Notes under the pieces: model-generated
The model's database searches: none
What the model saw: only the letters and a program-made list of their open reading frames with translations
Told to the model about the DNA's origin: nothing
DNA from: Eutreptiella sp. 'Long Island Sound 2002'
Taxonomy: Eukaryota > Euglenozoa > Euglenophyceae > Eutreptiales > Eutreptiaceae
Direction: 5' to 3'
DNA length: 64,000 nucleotides
Assembly (NCBI GenBank): GCA_964036045.1
Contig: OZ038379.1
Location: 20,236,476 to 20,300,475 of the forward strand
Program-made: the position numbers and the translations under genes
Shown: piece by piece, positions 1 to 12,109 of the stretch
Position numbering within the stretch: the stretch's first letter is position 1
Layout of the letters: each line of letters begins with the position of its first letter

Positions 1-1593
1 CCTGAGCCTAAGTTTTTCGCTGAGCCTCAAGCTCCCAAAAGGACTCATGTTTTCGAAGCCTCCCCTTCTTCGGAAGAGAGCACTATCCTTTTGTCGACCT
101 TGCAACAACTCAAGGGTCGTCTTGACAACTTAGAAAATAGGACTAGTGCTAACTTAACCACTAACCCTTGTGTACCTTACCACCCCTCGCCTCTAACCCG
201 AGTGTGCACCGGGCTTGCCGTTGTGCCTCCTGGAGTCAAGTCGCCCTGTGTACCCCGTACCAAAGCACCCAAACCCGTGGCGTGCTTTACCACTACGTAC
301 GAAGTATACACCCTCGACCAAGCCCTCGCCCTAGGACTCGGTCCACTAGCGCCTATGGCGCTACTCCCCAACCCCACACAACCGGTGCCACATACAGGTA
401 GAGGAACCAAAGCTTTTTTCAAACCCCAAACCGAAACCAAACTACCCAAGTTTTCGGGTAGAGACCTCGACGTTTACACCGAAGATTTTTTGAGGTTCTT
501 GAGGTGGACGGGACAAGAAGACCTCAACGAAAGAGCCAAAGCGGACCTTGTTATCAACGGTTGTGATAACAAGGACGTAAAAGAAGTGGTTTCGGGGGCA
601 CTCAAGAAAAGTGACTCTTGGGTAAGGTTCCTTATTACGCTCGAAAAGCTCTACTCTACTTACGTTACCGACCTAGAGCTTATTCAACAGATAGAGCGTA
701 TCCCTCGGTTGAAGGAATACCCTACAACCGCGGACATAGCCCAATACGCCCAAAAGTTTACTACGCTTACGGACCAATTGGCTACGTCCTACTACGACGA
801 CTCCAAAGCCCTCCTACACCTCCTACCTCGTGTTCCGCCCAAAACCATGGACGAAATACGTGCTACTCCCGAGAGGTTGTCTAGAATACACACTTTCAAC
901 TCTCTCGTTGACCTCCTCTACGAGTTGGCCCTCCAGAGAAAGTCCGACGCTACTTTGAAGAACTTGCACTCGATGGCTCAACTCAAGTGGCTAGACGGCA
1001 ACACCAACGCCGACTCCAACGCCCCTATGAACCAAGAAGAAGCCTTTGCCCACTTGCTATGTGAGGAGTGCTTCGTGTCTTTCCAACAAGCACGAGGACA
1101 AGCAAACGGCAACCGTGGTGGTGGCGGTCGTGGCCGTGGAAAAGGTGGACGAGGCAAAGGACAAGGCCAAGGGCAGTGGTATTCGCGAAGGGAAGTCGAG
1201 GGGGACAACTCCACCGCGCCCAAGTTCTTCGCCACCGTGTTTTGCCCCAATTGTGGGACAAAACACAATGTAAGAGACAAGACGTGGCAAGACAGCCTTG
1301 ACGCGAGGAAAGAAGAGCAAAAGCAAACGAAGAAAGGTCAAGGCAAAGGGGGAAAGGACCAAGCGAAAGGAGGAGAAAAAGGAAGTGGAGGAAAAGCGAA
1401 CGGAGGAAAGGCGAACGAAGGAAAAGGAGGCAAAGGAAAAGACGACGACAAAAGAAAGCCTCAAGAGAAGAAACGCTTGGAAGAGTTGACGGAAGGAGAG
1501 CGACAAAAGAAGCGAAAAAGAGTTCTCAAGCTGGAAAGGCAAGCTAAGAACCTCAAGGACTTTCTCGCGGGTCAAACGCCGGGGGAAGCCTAG
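1..1593 (+). CDS. Element A gag (5' end outside window)
   Basis: Capsid/nucleocapsid polyprotein of element A. The frame is open from base 1, so the true start is upstream; the first ATG-like codon inside the window is only an internal TTG. A Pro/Thr-rich N-terminal stretch is followed by a retrotransposon capsid-like helical domain (about nt 430-960) that aligns with element B gag, including the shared LVDL..ELAL..K/E segment. A very basic Gly/Lys/Arg-rich tail (nt 1090-1560) is typical of RNA-binding nucleocapsid. A CPNC-GTKH motif near nt 1240 looks like a degenerate zinc knuckle lacking its last Cys. The frame ends at TAG 1591-1593. Protease follows in the -1 frame, unlike elements B-E, where gag and pol share a frame. 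Confidence 0.85.
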   Translation, partial: PEPKFFAEPQAPKRTHVFEASPSSEESTILLSTLQQLKGRLDNLENRTSANLTTNPCVPYHPSPLTRVCTGLAVVPPGVKSPCVPRTKAPKPVACFTTTYEVYTLDQALALGLGPLAPMALLPNPTQPVPHTGRGTKAFFKPQTETKLPKFSGRDLDVYTEDFLRFLRWTGQEDLNERAKADLVINGCDNKDVKEVVSGALKKSDSWVRFLITLEKLYSTYVTDLELIQQIERIPRLKEYPTTADIAQYAQKFTTLTDQLATSYYDDSKALLHLLPRVPPKTMDEIRATPERLSRIHTFNSLVDLLYELALQRKSDATLKNLHSMAQLKWLDGNTNADSNAPMNQEEAFAHLLCEECFVSFQQARGQANGNRGGGGRGRGKGGRGKGQGQGQWYSRREVEGDNSTAPKFFATVFCPNCGTKHNVRDKTWQDSLDARKEEQKQTKKGQGKGGKDQAKGGEKGSGGKANGGKANEGKGGKGKDDDKRKPQEKKRLEELTEGERQKKRKRVLKLERQAKNLKDFLAGQTPGEA

Positions 1594-2534
1594 GTGGACA
1601 CCGAGACGACGCACCGAGGTATTGCTACCTATTGAGGGTCGCTATCAATGGTGTATGGGTGGACGCATACCTTGATACCGGCGCTACAATCTCCCTAGTC
1701 TCCTCTAGGTTCGTACACTACGAGGACCTAGTTCCCAAAAATATTTGTGGGGTAAAAACAGGAGAAGGGGGAGTCACTCTCACCGAAGGCGAGATAGAAG
1801 GAGAAGTACAAGTGGGGGACCGAAAGGTACTTCAAAAGTTTCAAGCGTTCGACAACGACGCCTTTGAAGCCGTATTTGGGACGGACTTCTTTGCGCAAAA
1901 CGAGTGGATAAAATATTTATCCCTTCAAGAGCCCACTCACTTGTTGGTGGTGAACGAAAAGCAAGAATGGGAAGCAGTACCCCTCAAGGAGACAAAGTGT
2001 CCAAGACCTACGCTCAAGACTCTCAAGAGTTTTCCGTTGGCACTCGATAGCGAGGTGAAGCAAGAGAGTATCCTCGCTACCTTGAGCCTACACCGAACGG
2101 AGAACTACACTCTTGACTCCGCCGCCAAGCGTGACGCGTTTCGAGAACTTGGCCTTAACCCGAACACGTGTAACGGCGACTTTGTCGAAATCTTTGCGTC
2201 CAAAGAGAACGCCGATGCGGAGTACTTTTGTACTCCCAAAACCAACAACACGTGGTGGTATGACTGGGGAAAGTTGGGAGCTTGGAAGATGCTCTACGCC
2301 AACCCCCATTTCTCAAAAATACTCCACACGTTGGTAAAAGTTTATGTGGACCAAGCTACGGTCACGTTGGTTATTCCCGAAGGGAAGAAGTGGGAAGAAA
2401 AAGAAAAGCTATGGGGGCCTATACTCGAAAAGTTGACGGTGACAAAGTTGCTCTTACCTGACGTTCCTCTTTACCGACTTAACCCAAAAGAAGAGGTTTC
2501 GCCAAAGCCCGTTGGCGAACCGCTATGTACCTAG
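1549..2534 (+). CDS. Element A protease plus Dam-like domain
   Basis: Retroviral-type aspartic protease: DTGA active-site motif at nt 1674-1685, with a second-strand segment ending FGTDFF near nt 1880. It would cut the Gag-Pol polyprotein. The frame is open from 1549 but lacks an ATG before the motif, so expression would need a frame change from gag. After protease comes a region (about nt 2090-2470) that aligns with the Dam-like domain of elements B and E. The methyltransferase motif IV appears as NPHF at 2301-2312 instead of NPPF, so it is probably inactive. The frame ends at TAG 2532-2534, overlapping the next frame by 10 bases. By comparison with element B, which has one continuous frame here, I infer indels rather than separate genes. 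Confidence 0.75.
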
Positions 2535-2965
2535 TCTCGGGGAAGAACGTGTCCTCTAACCCCATGGAAAACGTATCTGAGGAGATAAAGAAGTTCGTGC
2601 TAAAGCACCACCGTGGGTACGGAAAAGAAGAGATGATGAAAAAGTTTCTGGACTTGGACGAGAGCAAGGAAGAGTACAAGTTGGAGACGCCTAAGATTCA
2701 AGTCGAAGAAGTGGTTCAAGAAAGTCCGAAAGAGGCAAGAGAAACTCAAGAAGAGAGCGAAGAAACCTCCGACGAAGGCGGAAGTATATCCGAAGCTCCT
2801 TCCGAGTCGACTATACCCTTTTCGAACGACTCCTACACCACTATGGACTACGACGACTTGGTCGCCAACCTGTTCTTGGAAGAAGTAGAACCTCTAGAGG
2901 CTCCTTCGACCCCTTCCGAAACTCCTAACCCGAAAAACTTCTTTCACACGTTTCCGTCCCACTAG
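2525..2965 (+). CDS. Element A pol linker frame (acidic)
   Basis: A 146-codon acidic, Ser/Glu/Pro-rich frame with no enzymatic motif. Its last third matches the equivalent stretch of element B pol (an FLEEVE/LLEEVD segment followed by Ser/Pro), where it lies in the same frame as protease, Dam-like domain and RT. It is therefore most likely the linker between Dam-like domain and RT, placed in a separate frame by single-base indels at each end (near 2525-2534 and near 2960). It stops at TAG 2963-2965, five bases before the ATG of the RT frame. Independent translation by reinitiation cannot be excluded but is the less economical reading. Confidence 0.6.
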   Translation: MYLVSGKNVSSNPMENVSEEIKKFVLKHHRGYGKEEMMKKFLDLDESKEEYKLETPKIQVEEVVQESPKEARETQEESEETSDEGGSISEAPSESTIPFSNDSYTTMDYDDLVANLFLEEVEPLEAPSTPSETPNPKNFFHTFPSH

Positions 2966-2970
2966 AATCG

Positions 2971-5900
2971 ATGACGAGCGAAGGAGACGAACGTGAACTC
3001 TGTCTTCTACACGCACGCCCGAGTAAAAATTCGTTCCCTTCTTCAAAAGAAGATTTGGAAGAAACTCGTCTCCTTCTACTAAATCAAATTGACAGACTCC
3101 AAAAACTGGAGCTAAAAGAAAAATGGAAAAGCATGGTCTACCTAGACGAGTACGACGGAGAAGATGGGACGTATTTCGATGTCGGCGAAGAATTGGTCAT
3201 GCTTCACGAACTACACGAAGCATTGGAACAAGAAGAACAAGAAATCGAAGGAGAAGAAGAAAAGAAAGAAGAAAGAAAAGATCAATTACGCCGGAAAGAC
3301 ATCAAGAGACTAAGAAAGAAAGTCAAAGAAAAGAAGAAAATTGACCACCAAGAGAATCAGATGATTTTGGACCCCGAACAGGTCCTAGCCCTCAAGAAAT
3401 TGACAGAGCAAGATGAAAAATCTAAGAAACAAGAATTAGGTGCGTCCAATCTACACGCATCTGAAGACCTCAAGATTTCGCTCGACAAAATGGATGTTGA
3501 CGAGAGAATCAAGAAAATCATCCTGCATTTCTCTAACATTTTTGGTCCGTTACCTCCACCCGGATCGGTGAAGAAACTCGTGACCATGGACCTAGAACTA
3601 AGAGAAGAATTTCTCAAAGATCGAGTTCAATGTCGACCGTACCCAGCATCAAAAGATGATATGGCTGAGATTACTCGCCAAATCAAAGAATGCGTGGAGG
3701 CCGGTTTGGTTTACGAGTACAAAAAGACGGACTATCCTAAGCATTGCAGTCCATGCTTCCTGGTAGCTAAACCAGGGAGCACTGCAAAAAGATTGGTGGT
3801 CGACTACAAAAAGGTCAACCAGAAAATAAAACTGCACAGCGGTTCGCTGCCCCTGATGGAGAACACCGTGGAAACCGCTGCTGGATGCAGATACACAACT
3901 AAAATGGACAAGAGGTCCGGTTTCTGGCAAATTGACCTAACGGAGCGTGCCCAAGATCTAACGGCATTCATTGCTCCGGATGGACGGGTCTACAAATGGC
4001 GGGTAATGCCATTTGGTATTGTTAACGCCCCGGCGTTGTTCCAGGAGCTGATGAATCAAATCATCGCCCTGTGTAAACGACGACCGGCCGTCCAAGAGCT
4101 CCTACAGCGTGGTGCTGTCTTGGAGGCTCACATCGACGTTCTCATCCTAGGGACGAACACCATCGATGACCATCTCCTACTACTCCGGGAATTCTACACC
4201 GTCTGTCAAGAAAATCACCTCCGCATCAAGCTGGAGAAATGCGAATTTCTCAAGACGGAAACAGACTACCTCGGATTCCACATCGGAGATGGATGGTGGA
4301 AACGGCAGGATCAAAAGATGAAGCCCCTGATGGACTTCGACCTAACGGATTCTATGTCTAAAGCTGAAGGAGTTCAGAAAATCCGACAATTCATCGGATC
4401 CTGTAATTTTTACAGGCGGCATCGCCGAAATTTCGCGGAAGCCAGCGCACCACTAACGGATCTCATCAAGAAGGAGACTCCGTGGCGCTGGGGACCTATT
4501 GAAAAGCAAGCAATCGAAGATGTCAAGAAGAAAATCCGAGAATGCCTAGTACTTGGAGTACCCCAACGCTACGGCGAGATTATTCTAATCACGGATGCCA
4601 GTAACGTTGGAGGAGGAGGGACATTATTACAGTGGCAAAAGCTAACTACGGATCAATGTAAAGACATTGATTATCGCCTAAGAGTTCAAGGTGTCAAAAG
4701 AGAAGGATTCATGAAATCTGACTATGACTCCCAAGAATGGCGCCTAGTTCCACTTGGCCACTGGAATTGGAAGTGGAATGCAGCCCGCTCACACTATCAC
4801 ACCTACGGTCAGGAGCTGTTAGCTGGAGTTCTAGTGTTGGCTAGTCAACACAGGATCCTGGGTACCAATCCCATCACGTGGCTATGTGATCAGGATTCCG
4901 TGAAGTACTTTATGGAAAGACCACTGCCAGATGGAAAACGACTACGACGGTGGTGGGTCTACCTGAGCCAACTACTACTCGCTACATTCCACATCCGGGG
5001 AATTAAAAACGAACTCTGTGATTATCTATCACGGAATTGTTTTGATTCCCTGGTGGGGGCAGACACCGAGATGATGGCCCAAGCAGCTTTCGCCAAGATG
5101 GATCAACATCTCGATCTCTTTACGAGGAAAAAAAAACTCATGTCCTGGAGTATGAAAGACCTGACTGGCGATTACTCGGACATCTTGGGCCAGTTGACAA
5201 TTCGGAGCTCAAAGATCCTGGATGGAGTACAATGGTCCCGCACGTCAACTCACCTATACAGGGAAGACCTCATTTGTGTCCCCAAAGACTATGAAGTAAC
5301 TATGTTGGAATGGGCACACAAAACGGATGGTCACCCTGGCCTGGAGAGAACTCTTTGGTTCTTCCAGAAGTATTTCTTCGCTAAGAGTAGGGATGCATCT
5401 CTCAACAAGATTTCATCTAAGATCATCGCTGAGTGTCCCTGCACTTAGGCTAAAGCTAACACTGCGGCGGATCGTGGTGAGGTAAGGAATCTCCCGATTC
5501 CGAACCAAATGAACTCCATCCTCTACGTGGATTTTATGGAATTACCCAAATTTGCTGGCCATGACTTCGCCCTGCTGGTGACGGATGGACTCAGTCGCTA
5601 CAGCCGAGTGTTTCCCCTTACTAAGAAGGTGGATGGTGAAGGAGTATTGAAAGAGATTTTCGAAGGATGGGTACAAGTCTACGGATTACCCAAGATTATC
5701 CACAGCCATCAAGACATCCGGTTTACCAGCCCTACTGGTTGGTACCGAAGCGTCATGAGGGCTATGGGTACGGAAGTCCAGTTCAGAAGTCCTTACCTAG
5801 GAACAAAGAATCCTCTATGCGAACGCCAAATCGGCTGTTTCAAAACAGTCATGAGGATTCTGATGCTGAACCAGAAGAGCCGAAACTGGCTAAAACTAGT

Positions 5901-6446
5901 CTCATATGCTATCTACTTGATGAATAATCAAGTGAGTAGCAGGACTGGTTTCACCCCTACGGAACTGTTCCTAGGAAGGCCAGGTTTCAACTTCGAATTC
6001 CCCTGCGTGAGCGAAGGAAATCCTAAAGTTGATGAATGGCTCGACGAGCAAAAACGGATCGCCGATCTATGCCGATCACTACTGAAAAATAAAAGAAGTA
6101 AGGAGAATCGTACCAAGAACCGCAAAAGAAAAGAAGCTATCTACCAAATTGGTGACTGGGTTCTGGTACATCATACAAGATTCAAGGCATGCCCTCGTAA
6201 CACGCTGGACAGCCCTTACTTCGGACCATTTCTGATCACGGATGTAGCTGAAGGATCCGTGTGGATCAAAACTCATCCTAAGTACGGAGGTCTGGTTGAA
6301 GTTGGTTACCCACAGCTTAAGCACTATGACGTGCTAGACGACCTCTACGACTGGGAAGAAGATCTACAAGAAAGCCTGGAAGCTGCAGCCGAAGATTTGG
6401 CCGCGGATCCTATGGATAAAGATGAAGCACTGCCGCCTATGGAGGA
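2971..6446 (+). pseudogene. Element A pol: RT, RNase H, integrase (decayed)
   Basis: A long pol frame starting at ATG 2971. Order: acidic coiled N-terminus, RT (about nt 3600-4290), RNase H (TDAS at about 4591), integrase zinc domain (about 5320-5445), integrase core (about 5510-5990) and a GPF-type C-terminal module (about 6140-6330). Several lesions are visible. The RT active site reads H-I-D-V at 4129-4140, lacking one of the two YxDD aspartates. An in-frame TAG (5446-5448) lies in the integrase zinc finger, where relatives usually have Gln. The second integrase catalytic Asp of the SD-x-x-x-x-F motif is His (5707-5709). Element B then interrupts the frame at 6446; the chromodomain end is at 39952-40324. 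Confidence 0.9.
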
Positions 6447-7154
6447 AGTAAGAAAAAGTCACTGCCATGTCTTTCTTGGAGGGCTTGATCCAGGCCAAGC
6501 CCCCCTTAAAACCCTTTTGTTGATGCTAAGACTAACTTAAGTATTTTTACCACTCTTTTGAAGCTTTTGGTACACTTTCTCAAAGTTACTAGGGTTGTAA
6601 CCCTAGCCCCCCATGAAGTTCACCCCTGCCACTCAACTGAGCGGAGGTACCTTCCTTCATGGAGGATATACCGAAATAAAATAGGCATTTATGCTTTAGG
6701 CCTTGGAGGTTAAGCCTAGTGGTCTCCCACCCCAAGACCCCTATACTCAATTGTTTCTACCACTTATTGTGGTTCTACTTTTCAACTGTTTCTGAATTCA
6801 GTTGCTTGGCCAAGTCATTTTCTGTGTTGGCCTGACATCTATGCCCCACATTCCTAACCAGCACCATTATACCCAAAAGAGTGCACATGAAGTGCCTAAT
6901 GCTATCTTGGAGGCAAGAGTCAGACCAGTTTTCATATAAAATCTTTTGTATTATCCATTTGTGATTGAATCTTTGTGTTTATACCTGCATTGTCTATCTG
7001 CAGCCCTTCTGTGTTACACTGGATTCCAAAACCAATCATTGATTCGATCCACATCCTGTTCTTGCTCTACTTGCTGCTTTGGTTTGGGTTTTCAACTTCA
7101 AAACCTGCAGGATTTCATCAAAATATCTAGGGCATAAATCAAGGACATCTTTCT
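6447..7154 (+). repeat. Element B 5' LTR
   Basis: A 708-bp direct repeat of 39238-39946, starting AGTAAGAAAAAG and ending CATCTTTCT. By eye I count roughly ten substitutions and one 1-bp indel between the copies (about 1.4 percent). Its first bases read on in A's pol frame, which is why that frame appears to extend to 6540. The 63-codon frame inside it is not a gene. Confidence 0.93.
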
Positions 7155-7166
7155 GGTAGCAGAGGC
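7154..7166 (+). other. Element B primer-binding site (initiator tRNA-Met type)
   Basis: TGGTAGCAGAGGC directly at the LTR end. It is complementary to the 3' end (CUGCUACCA) of initiator tRNA-Met of the type whose acceptor stem starts AGCAGAG. Element E has the same site. The first T overlaps the LTR end. Confidence 0.8.
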
Positions 7167-7236
7167 AGTCCCTTGTGATCTTTTGAACCGACCCTGAGAA
7201 GAAGTGCAGCACACAAAGCTCAACAACAAGTTCATC

Positions 7237-9293
7237 ATGTCCACGCCAAGCGTCAGGACCTGGTCCATCAGAACTGTCCAAGTGCAAATGGGCAGCATGG
7301 CCCACCCTATGAGTGAACCACCTTACCGAGCTCCACATCATCTCAGTGGCGCATCTGGGTCCCAAGGAGATCCAGAACGCAGAAGGGCGGAAGAAAAAAA
7401 AGGCCTTACCACCGAGGCCTTAGCGGCCCACGGTGGAGACAGCCTTCAGCATCTCCACAGGCGTGTAGCAGCCTCAGTCTCCCCATCCGCCTGTCCGGCT
7501 TCATCCTCAAGAGCGATTGGAGGCCCTGAGGAATACGAGGAGCTGAGGAAGAAAATGGATGAATACATCCTCCATGAGGAGTACTACAAATCCATCCGTG
7601 GAGAAGATGGGGAGGAGCCATTGGCAGTACACGGATCCAGACCACGTACAGACCTAGGGTCCTACACGCACTCTGGCCCGCCGTCCGACAGAGCCGAGAC
7701 AGCATCCCTGCCAAGACGACCGAGACCCGAGTATCCAAGAGCATGTTGTCCAACCCCAAGGGCTCCCGAAGTGGGCCCGACTCGAGTTGAGGAACAACAT
7801 CATCCAAGGCCAACCTACGGTGCCCTGGATCATACGGCCGAACTGCTCGCCAAACTTCTGTCTGGATCAGAAGATCCAGATGTGACGGCGCTATCGGAGG
7901 CCATTAAGGCAAAACTGGGTATTGCAGAACCCTTACCCAAGCCAGAGTTGTCTTTCCTCTCTCCCGGACTGAGTACCCTGGCCGAAGATCTTAAGAGATC
8001 AAGGGTTTCAAGGCTGTTGCCTAAGGTCACCTGCCCCAGCCCCTTTCACCCCCGTGCCAGGACAGTGCCCATGGCTGAACTACAGGACGTGCCTGTCACA
8101 GAGACTGAGAAAAGAGGGCTGTCAGCCCTGGCACCTCTTGCCGGCGTATCGCCTTCAGGCCTAACTCCGGGGGGTGGGAAGACGGGCAGACCTATTACCC
8201 AGGCGAACATCCAGCTGGAACTGCCAGAGTTCGACCCCAAAAATCTGCCCGAATGGGCAGAAGAATTTGCTGAGTTCCTTTTGCTGACTGGCCAATCCCA
8301 TGTGGATGTGGCCACCGAATGCTCACTGCTGAAACGCTCATGCAAAAAGAAATTTTTGCAAAAACAGGTCAAACAGATTGTGAAAACCTGTTCCACCTGG
8401 GCAGAGGTACTCCTGAGGTTGGAGAAAACATTCCCAGTCTATGAGACTGACCTCAGTGTGCGCACACAGATAGAGGAGCTACCTATGCTCGCTGAGTTTC
8501 CATCCGCTGCGGGAATTTCTGAATATGTGTGCGACTTGGAGTACTTGTTTTCGCGGATGAACGTGGGCTCCTACGGAGCCACTGAGCCCCACCTGTGGCT
8601 CATGAGTAAGATCCCCCAACGTACGTGGGATGATTGCCGCTCTACCTCTGAGAGGAAGAGTAGGACCTTCTCGTACGATAAACTTGTGGACCTCTGGATT
8701 GAGCTAGCTCTTGAGAGAGAGAATGACTCCCACATGGAGAAATTCCTCAAGAAGCATTTGGGTCGAGGTGGTACCCCTACCCCCGAACGTGGCGAAGGGA
8801 AAGGGCCTAAAAGTCCCACTACCGCCAACCAGGGAGGTGGTAAGGGGAGGGGTAACCTACGTGCCATGAATGAGGTTAATCCTGATGCAGGTACACCCCC
8901 TCTGTTCTACTGCAAACCTGTCAATGACAAGGGGGGGCCTTGTCATGCCTCTGACTGCGATCACCGCACTAGCTGTATGCTGCAGATGAAACGACAGCAG
9001 CATACCAAGGATGGGAAACCTGTGACCCATCAGGACCATTTCAGGTGTACCATCACCTGTGGCTATTGTGGCAAACGTCGTCACTACGAGGAGGAATGCC
9101 ACATAAAGAAACGCGAGAGTGACAAACTCAAGCGTCAGGAGGCAGAACGCCACAAGACACAAACACCCACCAGAAATCCCCCGAATGGGGATAAAGGTGG
9201 TAGAGGAGGTGGCAAAGGGGGTGGCAAAAATGGACCCCCTAACCCCCAGAGGCGCTCATCAGCGCCCGTTGCTACACCCACTCCTGCTGCTAC
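7237..9293 (+). CDS. Element B gag, 5' part (split by element C)
   Basis: Gag polyprotein. The first ATG in the frame is at 7237, 70 bases after the primer-binding site; an upstream GTG at 7204 is unlikely to be used. A disordered Pro/Arg/Ser-rich N-terminal third is followed by a capsid-like domain (about nt 8215-8750) clearly related to element A gag. Next comes a Gly-rich stretch and a classical CCHC zinc knuckle (CGYCGKRRHYEEEC, nt 9058-9099) for packaging element RNA. Other Cys/His residues just before it (nt 8905-9000) may form a second metal site. A basic Gly/Lys/Asn tail follows. Element C interrupts it at 9293 (TSD CTAC). The frame resumes at 36386 and ends at TAG 36534. Confidence 0.9.
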
Positions 9294-12109
9294 TGACGCG
9301 TTCCCGTGGGGGGCCTGGCCACGGGACGCTGCGGTGACACGCACAAGCAAGCAGGCAGGCAAAGCACTGCGCTCAAAGGGGCATCAATGCGCTCATGTCA
9401 TGTGACAAAGCGTTTCAGAATCCTTGCCACTCTGCAACGAGGGAACAATAGTATGTACAGCAACACATCAGGATATGTATACATGGGGTTAAGACTGCAC
9501 TGGGGTAAGGGCATCACAGGACAATAGACACTCAGTCCTAACTCGTATCCCAATCCCAGGTCCGACCCTCTCAGTGGCTGGTGGGGGCGGGGGCTCAAAC
9601 ACAACCCATGCCCTGCTCAGTCCGGACCCTGAAACCCTGCCAATAGGGGAAGTGTCCCGCCCAGCCACAGGCGAGTTCCTGGGAACCAAGGGGCTCCAAG
9701 GTCAACCGACAGTGGCTCCCTATGCTCCCTTCACGGCAGGTCCCAACTCCTCTCTGAGACAGAGATATGGCCCCGCCATTTTCCCCTAGGAGTTGGTAGC
9801 TGAAAATGGGCTGTTTCAGCCCAAACTGATGATAGCTCCGAAAACTCCAATATTGACCCCTTGTCCGGACCTGCCAGAGGTAGGGACGAGGCAACTGACC
9901 CTATGCCCTTCACATACGAACTCCCTGGACTCCTCACCCAACCTGGTTCCCTCTGAGGTCCCGGCATCAGGGCACCACGGGTTCGTCAAGTGGGGTCATA
10001 ATTGCCAAAATGGCAAAATCGGCCGTCTCGGGCGACCGTCCAGGGTAGGAAATCTTGGTGATATTGACGCGCCAAGCCTTGATTCACAACTCTTGATATT
10101 CCCTTTGGTCCCATGCCCTGGGTTATCGCTTGCTGTCACGCTGGCTGCGTACTGTTCACCGAGGGGATGACCACACGGATGGGGCAGAAAGCAACATGCG
10201 GTGCAAAGGGGGGGATCGTGGATCGCACCAAAAGTTGAATAGCTCCGGATGAGCCGGAGGAGCAAATACGAAACTCAATGGCATTCAACCCTTGGTCATA
10301 TGCTACAATATTCGCACTTCCTTCCTGGCTACATCCCGTGCCCCATGGAGATATGGTAATTTCAATATGGCATACAATGGCAAAAACAGCGAAATTTGGC
10401 CAAAATGGCCCGCACTCATGATTTCATATCTCCATGGCCACGGTGAGGATTCTTCCAACCAAAAATGCTATAAACACATGGGACTTAGGTCCCAATGTAT
10501 GCCACTTGCCAACCCTCATGATCGCCTCTAGCTATTTTTCCCATTGGAGGGAAAGTGACACACAAATGGGGCAGAATGGTAACATACCCCAAATTGGGTG
10601 ACTCACAACTCTCCCATTGGGAGGAGAGGCCACATGGGGAAACACCCCATTCGATGCGGGTTTGTGTGCCCTCTCCAAATTGCCCTTACCCTTGGTCAAG
10701 TGGCGCACGCAACCTCGGGGGTGAAATCAGGGGGAGAAGGAGTTTGTGGCCATTTTGGGCAAAACGGCCAAAATTCACCCAAAAGTGGTCCCTCCAAATA
10801 TTGTATCTCCGTATCACGAGAGAAAGGAGCCTCGGGCTTTTGCATGGATGCAAACCGAAGCTTTGCTTCCCTTTTGCAACAAGGGTTGAGGTTCAAAGCA
10901 CAATGAAAGCATTTTTAACACCTCAATCCTTGAAGCACACTATTTATGGGAAAAAGTGCATATATCGGCGATATTGGCATGAACATATCTTTGGGTCATT
11001 GAGGAACAAAAATATGAGCAAACACGTTTGGAGTAGGCCCATATTAGGTGCTTTCAAATATGCACACCATGGTTAGATTGTCTCCGCCCACTCGTGTCAA
11101 TAGTGCTTGCATATGAGCGCGTGTGCAAAGAAGCAATATGGCACGCGTGCTCACAAGGCGAAATTATATAAAATAGAAGACAAGGTTGTACAAATCAACC
11201 AAGCCGTCCACGATGTCCTTCGTGGTCTCTACTTTACATATTGCCTTGATTCGAGGCTCAACTCCCCATAGGCTTCGAGTACGCGCCTCCGGGGTTTGGC
11301 CATTTTGGCCTAATTTTCGACCAAAACTTGCCCTTTTTCGAAAATAGAGTTTTGGTACGCATTGAATTGCGTGGAGCCATCGCTGAGTTGGCTCGAAAAT
11401 CAAAAATAGCCTAGGGCTTTTGGTCTTGTGAGCATTGTGTTCGGTTATTAACGTTCATGCTCACAAGGCCACAAAGCTAGCGTTTGCGCACGCAAACGAC
11501 TTGGGTTTGCGAGACCCATAGGCTGCCTAAAACACCGCCATTGCCCGCTTCCCTATACAAGATGATATGCCCGCGTGAAAGGGGCGTGGATGAAAGACAT
11601 AGGGGAGAGATGTAGGGTTCCGTCCGAACTCATGGTCCTTGAGAAGCATGCGTTCGCACGATCGACGGAAAGCCTTGCGCGCTGATTTTCTCGAAAACGC
11701 AACGGCGAAAAATTCTGGTGAGCACACCAGATGAAAGTACATTAAATACCCTCTAGATTCAGCCCTTAAGTTCTCTTAGAACCTCACAGGTACTCGAGAA
11801 AAGTCAATCACAAAACTCGCCACGGAGAAGCGACGAAGGCGCGCGAACAGGCGACATCAGGCGGCGATTTCACGACAATTAGAAATCGCGGTAGAAATCG
11901 GGTATTTCACCGATTTCCGACCGAAAATCGCCTAAGACAATAAAATTATGGTCATTCTACATCGATTCAATGGTCAAGGATCGGATTTCAGATCCCGCGG
12001 ATTAGAGAACAGGGATATCCCGGTGACAGCCGGTGTCAACGGCTTCCGCACGGGTGTGACGGCTCACAGGCCTCCGGGCCATGGGCCATAGGTTCTGGGT
12101 ACCGCTTCA
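9294..12109 (-). repeat. Element C 3' LTR (left copy)
   Basis: A 2816-bp copy of 33566-36381. In plus orientation it starts TGACGCG and ends GCTTCA, so on the element's own strand it runs TGAAGC...GCGTCA. Only about 25 bp at the U3 start and about 740 bp at the U3-end/R/U5 side match element D's LTR; the roughly 2 kb between is unrelated. It contains AAAGCGTTTCA at about 9408-9418, the complement of the self-priming site. Short frames inside are not supported as genes. Confidence 0.95.

Larger units (their letters stand above)
1..6446 (+). mobile_element. Element A, left part: old chromovirus interrupted by element B
   Basis: Left part of a Ty3/Gypsy-type element whose 5' LTR and gag start lie outside the window. 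It holds gag, protease, a Dam-like domain, a linker, RT-RNase H and most of integrase. At 6446 the coding sequence is broken by element B. The 5-bp GAGGA at 6442-6446 is repeated at 39947-39951, and the frame resumes at 39952 with a chromodomain. This is the outermost and most decayed of the four nested elements. Confidence 0.9.

Noticed and set aside
1581-1593. Programmed -1 frameshift at GGGGGAA before the A gag stop
   Set aside because: Not a canonical X XXY YYZ heptamer. A has two further frame changes that B lacks, so decay by indels is simpler.
9119-9362. Short frames overlapping the basic tail of B gag
   Set aside because: Shadows of the Gly/Lys-rich gag sequence and of the C LTR start.
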